Numbered from the stretch's first letter, positions 1 through 7,360 are shown. The stretch is DNA of 8,898 nucleotides from an uncultured Prevotellaceae bacterium (GCA_946415695.1 CAMKTM010000095.1:1-8898); one strand, 5' to 3'. Program-made: numbers and translations. Notes: generated by a model from the letters alone, not told the origin.

Positions 1-470
1 GCTGCGAGTACAACGCAGCAGCCGTGGGCGAAGTGAACGTGGTGACGAAGATGAAGGAGACAAACGCTGTCATCGGCGGCGAAGGCAACGGCGGCGTCAT
101 CTATCCTGCTGCCCACTATGGTCGCGACGCCCTCGTAGGCATCGCACTCATCCTCACCTATATGGCCAAGAAGGGCATGACGGCAAGCCAGCTGCGCGCC
201 ACCTATCCTCCCTACTTCATTGCCAAGAACCGCATCGACCTCACACCCGAGACCGACGTGGATGCCATCCTCGCTAAGGTCAAGGAGATGTATTCCAACG
301 AAGAAGTCAACGACATCGACGGCGTGAAGATAGACTTCCCCGACAAGTGGGTACACCTGCGCAAGTCGAACACCGAGCCCATCATCCGCGTCTACAGCGA
401 GGCCAGCACCATGGAAGCTGCCGACGCCATCGGCAAGGAGATAATGGACGTGGTATATAGCATGGTATAA
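1..470 (+). CDS. glmM: Phosphoglucosamine mutase, C-terminal part (5' end outside window)
   Basis: This is the last 155 residues of an alpha-D-phosphohexomutase, read from the first complete codon at base 3 to the TAA at 468-470. The enzyme converts glucosamine-6-phosphate to glucosamine-1-phosphate in the cytoplasm, on the route to UDP-GlcNAc for peptidoglycan and LPS. Two family motifs are visible: the sugar-binding loop GEGNGG (bases 78-95) and the phosphate-binding loop RKSNTEP (from base 360) in the C-terminal domain. The active-site phosphoserine and the Mg-binding loop would lie upstream of the window and cannot be checked. GEGNGG, rather than GEQSGH, is the form I associate with Bacteroidetes GlmM. 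The downstream nagA supplies GlcN-6-P, which fits GlmM better than a general phosphomannomutase, but substrate specificity is inferred from family resemblance and context. Confidence 0.9.
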   Translation, partial: CEYNAAAVGEVNVVTKMKETNAVIGGEGNGGVIYPAAHYGRDALVGIALILTYMAKKGMTASQLRATYPPYFIAKNRIDLTPETDVDAILAKVKEMYSNEEVNDIDGVKIDFPDKWVHLRKSNTEPIIRVYSEASTMEAADAIGKEIMDVVYSMV

Positions 471-625
471 ACTTAAAGGTTCTAAGGTTATGAGGTCGCT
501 TCGCTTTCAGGTCGTAAGGTGAAGTTACCTCATAACCTAACAACCAAACAACCTCATAACCATACATCCTCAAAACCAAACAACCTCATAACCTTATAAC
601 CTAATAACCTCATAACCTAATAACT
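471..625. repeat. Intergenic spacer of degenerate direct repeats (motif acctcataacc)
   Basis: The whole glmM-nagA gap is low-complexity sequence. The 11-mer acctcataacc occurs at 527-537, 551-561, 583-593 and 607-617 (offsets 24, 32, 24), with a one-mismatch copy at 591-601. The last copy ends 8 bases before the nagA ATG, so no Shine-Dalgarno fits. There is no open frame of interest. I saw no clear Bacteroidales promoter of the TTTG/TAnnTTTG type. Confidence 0.85.
485..538. repeat. Inverted repeat, 12-bp perfect arms, downstream of glmM
   Basis: The arm aggttatgaggt (485-496) is the exact reverse complement of acctcataacct (527-538), separated by 30 bases. It starts 15 bases after the glmM stop. 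A transcript could fold into a 12-bp stem, so it might act as a 3'-end or processing hairpin. There is no T-run after it, so I do not call it an intrinsic terminator. The right arm is also the first copy of the direct-repeat motif that fills the spacer. Confidence 0.6.
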
Positions 626-1789
626 ATGTTAACACAAATCATCAATGCAAAGATTCTGACCCCGCAGGGATGGCTCAAGAACGGCAGCGTCATCCTTCGC
701 GACAACAAGATACTGGAAGTAACGAACTGCGACTTGGCCGTCATTGGCGCGGACCTCATCGATGCCAAAGGCATGTGCGTAGTGCCGGGCTTCATCGACA
801 TGCACGTGCACGGCGGCGGCGGCAGAGACTTCCAGGAAGGTACGCCAGAAGCTTTCCGCACTGCGATAGAGGCACACGCCAAGCACGGCACAACAAGCAT
901 CTTCCCTACCCTAAGCAGTAGCACAGTGCCAATGATTGAAAAAGCTGTCAAGACTTGCTCTGAACTGATGAAGGAGAAGGACTCTCCCGTCCTCGGCCTT
1001 CACCTCGAAGGGCACTACCTTAGTCCCAACAAGGCAGGAGCACAACAGCCCGAATGGATTAAGAACCCCGACCCCAACGAGTACATTCCCATCGTGGAGC
1101 ACTCCGACTGCCTGACACGTTGGGATGCCGCGCCTGAGCTTCCCGGCGCCTTGCAGTTCGGCAGATACTGTGCAGAGAAGGGCATCCTGCCAAGCATCGC
1201 ACACACCAACGCCGAGTACGACGACGTGAAGGCCGCCTTCGAAGCAGGCTTCACCCACGTCACCCACTTCTACAACGCCATGCCTGGCTTCCACAACAAG
1301 ATGGGCTACAAGTACGAAGGCACGGTGGAAAGCGTCTATCTCATCGACGACATGACCATCGAATGCATTGCCGACGGCATACACGTCCCGCCAACCATCC
1401 TTCGAATGGCTTACAAGATAAAAGGTGTGGAGCGCATGGCCCTCATCACCGACGCCCTGGCCGTCGCAGCAGCCGGGCCAGAAGCCAAGGCTTTCGACGA
1501 CAGGGTTATCATCGAGGACGGCGTCTGCAAGCTCGCCGACCGCAGCGCTCTTGCCGGCTCCATCGCCACGACCGACCGCCTCGTGCGAACACTCGTCCAG
1601 CAAGCAGAAGTGCCCTTGGAGGATGCTGTCCGCATGGCAAGCGAAACGCCGGCACACATCATGGGCGTATTCGACCGCAAGGGTGCTCTGTCACGCGGCA
1701 AGGATGCCGACATCCTTATCCTCGACGAAAAGCTCAAAGTGCGCTGCGTATGGCAAATGGGCAAGATTATTGAAAACACATTGTTCTGA
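626..1789 (+). CDS. nagA: N-acetylglucosamine-6-phosphate deacetylase
   Basis: A 387-residue amidohydrolase-superfamily enzyme of normal family length. It hydrolyses GlcNAc-6-P to GlcN-6-P plus acetate in the cytoplasm, for recycling of cell-wall or dietary GlcNAc. Visible family features are the N-terminal beta-sandwich strands, then HVHGGGG (His60, His62), LEGHYLSP (metal-ligand Glu128), IAHTNA (His193), THFYNAM (His214), DGIHV (His253) and TDAL (catalytic Asp276), followed by the C-terminal GKDADILILD strands that close the sandwich. The ATG at 626 fits family N-termini (beta-strand MLTQIINAKILTP). It follows repeat DNA directly, with no Shine-Dalgarno, as is usual in Bacteroidetes. Its product is the substrate of GlmM encoded just upstream, so the two could feed GlcNAc back to UDP-GlcNAc; co-transcription across the 155-base repeat spacer is unproven. 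The TGA lies within a short direct repeat. Confidence 0.95.
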   Translation: MLTQIINAKILTPQGWLKNGSVILRDNKILEVTNCDLAVIGADLIDAKGMCVVPGFIDMHVHGGGGRDFQEGTPEAFRTAIEAHAKHGTTSIFPTLSSSTVPMIEKAVKTCSELMKEKDSPVLGLHLEGHYLSPNKAGAQQPEWIKNPDPNEYIPIVEHSDCLTRWDAAPELPGALQFGRYCAEKGILPSIAHTNAEYDDVKAAFEAGFTHVTHFYNAMPGFHNKMGYKYEGTVESVYLIDDMTIECIADGIHVPPTILRMAYKIKGVERMALITDALAVAAAGPEAKAFDDRVIIEDGVCKLADRSALAGSIATTDRLVRTLVQQAEVPLEDAVRMASETPAHIMGVFDRKGALSRGKDADILILDEKLKVRCVWQMGKIIENTLF

Positions 1790-1816
1790 ACACTCCGAAA
1801 GCTCTGAACACTCCGA
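1785..1816. repeat. Direct repeat (14-mer, 18-bp period) overlapping the nagA stop codon
   Basis: The 14-mer tctgaacactccga occurs at 1785-1798 and 1803-1816, and a degraded continuation (ttactcc) follows. The nagA TGA (1787-1789) sits inside the first copy. The repeat occupies most of the 43-base gap before the next start codon at 1833. It belongs to a different sequence family from the spacer upstream of nagA. Confidence 0.75.
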
Positions 1817-1832
1817 TTACTCCAAGAATGAC

Positions 1833-4800
1833 ATGAACCCGATCCGAAAGCTGTGGCAGAAGGCCAGACACAGTGAAGGGATGCGAGAGAAGTTGCGCAT
1901 CATCATCTTCCAAAGCGACACTCCAATGGGGAAAGCCTTCGACGTCGCATTGCTTTGGTTCATCGTGGCAAGCATTGTGGTCGTTGTGGTGGAAAGCATG
2001 AAGGGGATTCCACCTATGGCAAAGCATGTCTTCACTGTGCTGGAGTACGTCTTTACGTTCTTCTTCACTTTGGAGTACCTTTGCCGCCTCTACTGCTCGG
2101 ACCAGCCGCGAAAGTATGCTTTCAGTTTCTTTGGCATCATCGACTTGCTGAGCACGCTGCCTTTGTACATCGGATGGATATTCGGCCCAGTTCGCTACTT
2201 GATGGTGGTACGGACGTTCCGCCTCATTCGTGTCTTTCGTGTGTTCAAGCTCTTCAGCTTCTTGCAAGAAGGCGACCTGCTGATGCGCTCCATCATCATC
2301 AGCGCTCCGAAGATAGGCGTCTTCTTCCTCTTCATGCTCATCATGGTCATCAGCATGGGGACGCTTATGTACATAGTGGAAGGCAACATCCCGGGCACGC
2401 CATTTACCGACATCCCGACCAGCATCTACTGGGCCGTCGTGACGATGACCACCGTGGGCTATGGCGACATTGCTCCCGCCACCTTCCTCGGGCGAGTGCT
2501 CAGTGCGATAGTCATGCTCATGGGTTACACCATTATGGCTGTGCCTACGGGCATCGTCAGCGCTCAGTTGGTTCACGACCACAAGCCGCACCATAAGGCA
2601 GGGAACTGTCCGGAATGTGGTTCTCCCCTCCCCTTCGATGCGCACTTCTGCCCTTTCTGTGGATTGAAGCAAGACAAGACAAACAATTTCAAGAGTGTTA
2701 AGCTGCCGTTGATACTGCTCTTCCTGATGTCGTGGTTTTCCTTGAATAGTCTTGCTCAGGACGAACTGCTGACTGGCACGGTGATCGGCACAGCCGAGAG
2801 CGTCGATTACGCCACAGGCAGGGCAAGTACGACTGTCAACACTGCTGCCGATGCCTTCGACGGCGATCTCTCCACATACTTCGCTTCCTACGAGCGAAGC
2901 AAGACTTGGGTAGGCCTTGACCTCGGCGAGCCTCATGTCATCACCCGCGTGGGCTGGTCGCCTCGCAACGACGGTCTGGGACCGAGGCGTATGCTCTTGG
3001 CTCTCTTCGAGGGTGCCAACAGTCCAGACTTCATGGATGCCGTACCACTTTATATTATTGACGAAGAAGGCACGATCGGCACAATGAGCTATGCCGACGT
3101 GAATGTTTCTCGAGGTTTCCGCTACGTTCGCTACATCGGTCCTGCCGATGCACGTTGCAACGTAGCGGAAGTCGCGTTTTATGGACATGCCGGCGAAGGC
3201 GACGACAGCCACTTCTATCAACTCACCAACCTGCCTACCGTATCCTTTCATACCATTGATAACATCGAGCCATACGACAAGGTGAACGAAATCACCTCGT
3301 CCTTCACCATCATTTATGCCGACGGCACGATGATTCAGGAGGAGAGCGGCACGTCGCGACTGCGCGGCAATGCCTCGATGGCACACCCCAAGAAGCCTTA
3401 CCGCATCAAGTTCGACGAGTCGCACCGCATCTTCAAGAACTCTGACATGAAGTCGCCGGCGAAGGCCAAGAAATGGACGCTCATAAACAATTACGACGAC
3501 AAGACTTTGATGCGCAACCTCGTGGCCTTCGAGATAGCACGCCGCATGGGCTTCGACTATGTGCCGTGGTGCAAACCGGTGGATGTCATCGTGAACGGCG
3601 AGTACCGCGGTTGCTACCAACTCACCGACCAACTGTCTGTCGATAAGAACCGCATCGACATCACCGAGATGGGGCAGGCCGACATCGAAGGCGAGGAACT
3701 GACAGGCGGCTATCTGCTCGAGCTGGACGGCTATGCCAGCCAGGAAGTCTCTTGGTTCACCAGTGCCGCTGGCAATCCTGTCACCATCAAAAGCCCTGAC
3801 GACGACGAAATCGTACCCGTACAGGCCGAATACATCCGCCGTGAGTTCAACCTCATGGAGGCGAAGATACTGGCTGCCAACTTCGACGACCCCGAGATTG
3901 GCTTCCGCTCGAAACTCGACGAGACGACCCTCCTGCAGTACTTCCTGACCGAAGAGCTTGCGGGCAATCCCGATGCCTTCTGGAGCTGTTACTTTACGAA
4001 AGAGCGAGGCGAGAGCATGTTCCGCATGGGACCTGTATGGGATTTCGACAATGCGTTCGACAACGACAACCGCTTTTTCCCCATCAACAATCAGGGCGAC
4101 TTTCTTTCCCTTGCACGAGGCGGTGCCGGAAACTTCAGGGCTTTGCTCAAACGCATGTTTTCCGACCGAGCGCTTTGCGATTCGATGGCTGTCATGTGGA
4201 ACACCGCCCGGGAGGACGGCCGCATCACGGCTGAAGTGCTCACTGCTTATATCGACTCGATGGCGGCAGAGATGATGCAGTCACAACGCCTCAACTTCAT
4301 GCGCTGGCCCATACTGAACCAACTCATCCAGGTCAATCCCCGAGCCGGCGGCTCGTATGAAGTCGAGGTGGGATGGATAAAGGAGTACGTTGAGAACCGC
4401 ATTCCGTGGCTCGACAACATGATAAACGACAATCCCGATGACGAGGAGGCGGAGGTAGTGGAGATTGCTTCGGCAGAACAACTGGCGGACTTTGCCATTC
4501 GTGTCAACACAGGCGAGACGAATCTTAATGCTGTATTGAAGGCCGACATCGACTTTTCCGCCTATCCATACACCATGATTGGCAACGGCATCAGCTACAA
4601 GGGAGAGTTCGACGGCGCCGGCCATTCCATTACTCTTGCCCAGGTGCGCTCGGACGACCATGCCGGACTGTTCTGCTTCCTCTCTGGCTATGTTCACGAC
4701 CTCACCACGACGGGCAGCATCACCACCTCTTCCAAGTTCGCCGCAGGCATAGCGGCCAACACGGAGAATGCCACGATAGAGCGTTGCCAGAGCCGTGTGG

Positions 4801-6386
4801 ACATCATCAGTTCGGTGAATGGCGACGGCACACATGGCGGCATCGTCGGCGTCTCGCGTGCAGGAACCATCATCCGCGACTGCCTCATCAGCGGCAGCAT
4901 GACGGGCTTCCGGACGAACTGCTGTGGAGGCGTCTCGGGATGGGCGGACGGGCCGACTGCCATCTCCAACTGCCTCATCACAAGCCAGTTCTCTGTAGGC
5001 ACGAACGGCAGCGACCTGCTGGCCCGCAACAGCGGCAATGTCACTTCGTCCAACAACTTTTTCCAAGGGGATTGGAATGCCGCGAACGATTGTGGCGATG
5101 TCACTTTGCTGACGGAGCACCAGCTTAATTATGGCGAGGCATGCTTCCTGCTCGAAAACAGACAGCCGGGCAGCACTTCGTGGCGGCAGACGCTTGGCGT
5201 GGATGTGACGCCCGTTCCTGATGCCACGCACGGCACCGTCTATTGCTTCTCGCGAGTACATTGCGACGGCTCGCCCTACACGACGCTCGACAGCTTCACC
5301 AACGATGTGTCGCTCAACGGACAGGATGAGCACTTCTTCCAGGACGGCATCTGTCTGGCCTGCGGATACATCGATATAGAGAACCTGCCACGCGACGAAC
5401 GCGGCTACTACTGCATCTCGTCGGCAGAGATGCTCAACTGTTTTGCACAAATGATAGAGCGAGGCAACACGAACATCTGCGGGGTGCTGACCGAAGACAT
5501 TGACTTCACCGCCTACCCCAACACGATGATTGGCAGCGGGAACGCTTTCCGCGGCACCTTCGACGGCAACGGTCACACCGTCACCATCGCCTTGAATCGC
5601 AATGCCGACTTTGCCGGACTCTTCTGCCACCTGTCGGGAACGGTGAAGGACCTCACCCTGCGCGGCTCGATTACTACCGACAAGAAGTTCGCAGGCTTTG
5701 TGGCCGACCTCGCCGGCGGCTCATTGCTCCGCTGCCAAAGCTACATCGACATCAACGCCACCATCTCGGGCGACGGCACGCACGGCGGATTGGCCGGGCT
5801 CTTCAGCGAGGGAGCAGGCATCAGCCAACTGCAGGATTGCATCTTCGCCGGAACGATAAACGGCCAGGAGGTAAACAGCTGCGGAGGTCTCGTGGGATGG
5901 GCCACGGCAACGGGACTCATCTCCAATTGCTTCATGGCGGGCAAGATGGACATCAGTCCATCGGGCGGCAACATCATCTGTCGCAATAGCAGCCAGGCCA
6001 TTATCCTCGACACATACTACTACAGCGACTGGAGCGCCGAGGCCCCCGACAAGGCAATCAGCACCGATTTATTTGACATGACGAGCGGAAGGCTGTGCTG
6101 TCAGCTCAACGCAGAACGTCCACAGAACAAATGGGCTTGGTATCAGACTCTCAGCGAAGACCTCTTCCCCGTGCCGGACAACAGGCATCTGCCCGTCTGG
6201 CCCTATGAAGGCTCGTACATCAACGAGAACCCCGACGGCCTTGAAGAAATTCATAACTCGCAATTCACCACTCATAACGACGGCACAATGTACGACCTCA
6301 GCGGCCGAAAAGTTCAATCTTCAATCTCCAATGTTCAATTAAGAAAGGGCATTTACATCAAGGACGGAAAGAAGGTCTTTAGATAA
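1833..6386 (+). CDS. Voltage-gated ion channel fused in frame to secreted CotH-kinase/GLUG-repeat protein
   Basis: One open frame of 1517 codons. Residues 1-280 form a complete six-helix channel of the Ion_trans type: S1 near 36-54, S2 near 65-85, S3 near 98-116, voltage-sensor S4 with basic residues every third position (Arg127, 130, 133, 136, Lys139), S5 near 161-182, filter TMTTVGYGD (204-212, K+-type) and S6 near 221-247. A zinc ribbon follows (Cys259, 262, 273, 276). The frame then continues without a stop into a signal-peptide-like helix (290-308, likely cleavage SLA|QDE), a discoidin/F5-8-like domain (about 315-451), a CotH kinase domain (about 470-860: RLRGNAS 509, KKPYRIKF 520, NNYDDKTLMRN 552, WDFDNAFDN 736), two GLUG-type repeats (876-1130, 1195-1450) and a sorting-type tail (YDLSGRKV 1487, KGIYI 1505). 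The ATG at 1833 was chosen because it starts the channel N-terminus; the same frame upstream overlaps nagA. Each half resembles a complete stand-alone protein, so this may be a true fusion, a stop/start loss, or two genes with an internal TTG start. I am sure of the domains and unsure of the mature product. Confidence 0.85.
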   Translation: MNPIRKLWQKARHSEGMREKLRIIIFQSDTPMGKAFDVALLWFIVASIVVVVVESMKGIPPMAKHVFTVLEYVFTFFFTLEYLCRLYCSDQPRKYAFSFFGIIDLLSTLPLYIGWIFGPVRYLMVVRTFRLIRVFRVFKLFSFLQEGDLLMRSIIISAPKIGVFFLFMLIMVISMGTLMYIVEGNIPGTPFTDIPTSIYWAVVTMTTVGYGDIAPATFLGRVLSAIVMLMGYTIMAVPTGIVSAQLVHDHKPHHKAGNCPECGSPLPFDAHFCPFCGLKQDKTNNFKSVKLPLILLFLMSWFSLNSLAQDELLTGTVIGTAESVDYATGRASTTVNTAADAFDGDLSTYFASYERSKTWVGLDLGEPHVITRVGWSPRNDGLGPRRMLLALFEGANSPDFMDAVPLYIIDEEGTIGTMSYADVNVSRGFRYVRYIGPADARCNVAEVAFYGHAGEGDDSHFYQLTNLPTVSFHTIDNIEPYDKVNEITSSFTIIYADGTMIQEESGTSRLRGNASMAHPKKPYRIKFDESHRIFKNSDMKSPAKAKKWTLINNYDDKTLMRNLVAFEIARRMGFDYVPWCKPVDVIVNGEYRGCYQLTDQLSVDKNRIDITEMGQADIEGEELTGGYLLELDGYASQEVSWFTSAAGNPVTIKSPDDDEIVPVQAEYIRREFNLMEAKILAANFDDPEIGFRSKLDETTLLQYFLTEELAGNPDAFWSCYFTKERGESMFRMGPVWDFDNAFDNDNRFFPINNQGDFLSLARGGAGNFRALLKRMFSDRALCDSMAVMWNTAREDGRITAEVLTAYIDSMAAEMMQSQRLNFMRWPILNQLIQVNPRAGGSYEVEVGWIKEYVENRIPWLDNMINDNPDDEEAEVVEIASAEQLADFAIRVNTGETNLNAVLKADIDFSAYPYTMIGNGISYKGEFDGAGHSITLAQVRSDDHAGLFCFLSGYVHDLTTTGSITTSSKFAAGIAANTENATIERCQSRVDIISSVNGDGTHGGIVGVSRAGTIIRDCLISGSMTGFRTNCCGGVSGWADGPTAISNCLITSQFSVGTNGSDLLARNSGNVTSSNNFFQGDWNAANDCGDVTLLTEHQLNYGEACFLLENRQPGSTSWRQTLGVDVTPVPDATHGTVYCFSRVHCDGSPYTTLDSFTNDVSLNGQDEHFFQDGICLACGYIDIENLPRDERGYYCISSAEMLNCFAQMIERGNTNICGVLTEDIDFTAYPNTMIGSGNAFRGTFDGNGHTVTIALNRNADFAGLFCHLSGTVKDLTLRGSITTDKKFAGFVADLAGGSLLRCQSYIDINATISGDGTHGGLAGLFSEGAGISQLQDCIFAGTINGQEVNSCGGLVGWATATGLISNCFMAGKMDISPSGGNIICRNSSQAIILDTYYYSDWSAEAPDKAISTDLFDMTSGRLCCQLNAERPQNKWAWYQTLSEDLFPVPDNRHLPVWPYEGSYINENPDGLEEIHNSQFTTHNDGTMYDLSGRKVQSSISNVQLRKGIYIKDGKKVFR
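2664..2756 (+). other. Fusion junction: zinc ribbon end, possible internal TTG start, signal-peptide-like helix
   Basis: Immediately after the zinc ribbon's last CG pair comes an in-frame TTG (2664-2666), then a polar lysine-containing stretch, a hydrophobic helix (2703-2747) and the likely signal-peptidase site SLA|Q ending at 2756. Taken alone this is a textbook signal peptide with no ATG. The only in-frame ATG here (2727) would cut into the hydrophobic core. If translated as a fusion, the helix would be a seventh membrane span with a cytoplasmic basic side, placing the CotH part in the periplasm. That topology is consistent with positive-inside rules, and cleavage would free the CotH part. 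Use of the TTG as a start is a hypothesis. Confidence 0.5.
4458..6182 (+). repeat. Tandem duplication of ~255-residue GLUG-type module in the CotH protein
   Basis: Module A (residues 876-1130) and module B (1195-1450) share an order of elements: a 'ASAEQL/SSAEML' helix, 'ADIDFSAYPYTMIG' versus 'EDIDFTAYPNTMIG', 'EFDGAGHSIT' versus 'TFDGNGHTVT', 'AGLFC.LSG.V.DLT..GSITT', 'RCQS..DI', 'GDGTHGG', 'CGG..GWA' and 'ISNC'. The repeated G-x-x-G/GW turns are typical of GLUG and related beta-helix adhesins. A cysteine-containing linker (about 1131-1194) separates the modules. The protein copies have diverged considerably, so the duplication is old. Confidence 0.8.
6249..6278. repeat. 30-bp element, CotH-gene copy (encodes IHNSQFTTHN)
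   Basis: A low-complexity stretch inside the CotH 3' end, matching 7800-7829 in the aminopeptidase gene at 25 of 30 bases and read in the same frame. It lies between the last structured domain and the YDLSGRKV tail motif, where an insertion would be tolerated. Elements of the attcataattcacaattc kind are better known to me between genes. Confidence 0.75.
6311..6341. repeat. ttcaat-rich short repeat inside the sorting-type tail
   Basis: The stretch is made of ttcaat / tcaatct / ttcaatt words and encodes VQSSISNVQL. It separates YDLSGRKV from KGIYI, two motifs usually only a few residues apart in Bacteroidales C-terminal tails, so it looks like an in-frame insertion of roughly 8-10 codons. This reading depends on remembered family tails rather than an alignment. 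Confidence 0.5.
6339..6371. repeat. 33-bp direct repeat, copy 1 (CotH 3' end)
   Basis: These 33 bases, encoding LRKGIYIKDGK at the C-terminus of the CotH protein, are repeated without mismatch at 7281-7313. The two copies bracket the kinase-like pseudogene. Identity stops sharply on both sides. Confidence 0.9.
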
Positions 6387-6405
6387 ACAAAAAACCCGAT
6401 GGATT

Positions 6406-7180
6406 ATGGACAGATTAGAACACATATACGTAATCATTGCCCAAAAGGGGGTTGCCGATGTCACATTACGAGAAATCAATAGCTACATAAAAGATATACA
6501 AAATGGGACAGAAGATTTTCCTCGATTCAATCTATCAGAGCATGCAGGACTCTGCACGGCAGGTGCGCCTCTCATTGGGGCGTCCATCATCGCATGCTAC
6601 GCGACAGCAAGCCTTACAGCAGGTGGCAATGCTGAAAGCAGCAAAAGAAGCCCAACTCATTGGGAAATAGATGAGCGGCAGGAACAACTCATCGAACAAT
6701 GGGCCAAAGCAGCAAACTTATGGGTGGAAGGCTCTGAAAAGATACTCAAGGAGAACTTTGGCCCTATGATTGCACAAGGTGCAGAGGCAAAGGTCTATTA
6801 CCACGAAGGTGATACATCTGTGGTTAAAGAGCGTGTCTCCATCTATTCAACAACTCAGAAGGCTCTTGATGCCATAGTGCTCCACAATTGTCTTTTCCCC
6901 GAAACAGCGATGAAGGTGGTAGGCTTTACCCGCGACAGCGATGGACTCATGCGAATAGTGCTGACACAACCATACGTGAACTGTTTGCGTTTAGCCACTA
7001 AGGAGGAAATTGATAACATGGTGGCGTCAAAAGGATTTCGCGACAACTGTAATGGAGAAGGGGTAAACTATGTTCTCCGACCGTATAGCACTCGAAGACA
7101 TGCACCCTGCTAATGTCTTTATTGATGTGGTAACGGGAAAGCCAATATGTATTGACTGCATCGTGAAGTATAAAAAATAG
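6406..7180 (+). pseudogene. Kinase-like protein (polyvalent-protein kinase type), frameshifted
   Basis: The first frame, from the ATG at 6406, gives 235 residues ending at 7113, but family-like sequence moves to another frame near 7072. Frame one carries a glycine-containing loop GAEAKVYY (125-132), a likely ATP-binding lysine in VVKER (Lys141) and a hinge-like LTQPYV (187-191). The second frame, open from 7067 to the TAG at 7178-7180, carries the catalytic-loop-like LEDMHPANVF (7091-7120) and ICIDC (7148-7159), in a DFG-like position. Together they resemble the putative kinase domain found in polyvalent proteins of Bacteroidales mobile elements; this is recognition from memory. One extra base (or two missing) near 7072 explains the break, so it is a decayed gene or a sequencing error. 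Without repair the catalytic loop is lost. A further frame-one stretch (7174-7245) reads plausibly as protein after an A6 run, hinting at a second indel. The start lies 19 bases after the CotH stop; an ATG at 6399 is in another frame that soon stops. Base use is AT-richer than in neighbouring genes. The substrate is unknown. Confidence 0.7.
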
Positions 7181-7280
7181 CAACTACAGACGAACTGACA
7201 GCCATTCTGCAGAAGCAAGTCCTCGAAGGTAAAAGTAGCAGATAGTTGTAGAAGTGATAAACGAAACAGATTAAACAAAC

Positions 7281-7355
7281 TTAAGAAAGGGCATTTACAT
7301 CAAGGACGGAAAGGAAATCGTCTATGGTCCGGACGGACACGAAATGCGACACTGA
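7281..7355 (+). pseudogene. Orphan copy of a sorting-type C-terminal tail
   Basis: From 7281 this reads LRKGIYIKDGK, identical to the CotH protein's end, and then a different ending (EIVYGPDGHEMRH) to a TGA at 7353-7355. There is an in-frame TAA at 7272-7274, so it has no gene body of its own. It is either the original 3' end of the CotH gene, pushed away by whatever brought in the kinase gene, or the tail of a deleted paralogue. Its first 33 bases are the right-hand direct repeat. Confidence 0.7.
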
Positions 7356-7360
7356 AAAAC

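Noticed and set aside
485..538. Intrinsic terminator after glmM
   Set aside because: The stem is good but the loop is 30 bases and no T-run follows, so it is kept only as an inverted repeat.
911..1657. Minus-strand open frame (248 codons) opposite nagA
   Set aside because: nagA has all its catalytic motifs on the + strand; the antisense frame has none.
2727..2756. ATG at 2727 as the start of a separate CotH gene
   Set aside because: It would leave only about ten residues before the predicted cleavage site, with no basic n-region, too short for a signal peptide.
1767..3632. Long open frame on the minus strand (621 codons)
   Set aside because: It is antisense to the channel and CotH coding region, has no recognisable domains and is rich in His/Val/Arg/Glu runs typical of reverse-frame shadows in GC-rich genes.
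4281..5630. Minus-strand open frame (449 codons) opposite the GLUG repeats
   Set aside because: It is a shadow of a strongly supported + strand gene; its composition mirrors the repeated modules and no motif is seen.
6399..6405. ATG at 6399 as start of the kinase-like gene
   Set aside because: It is in a different frame that stops after 27 codons with no family-like sequence; the ATG at 6406 opens the supported frame.
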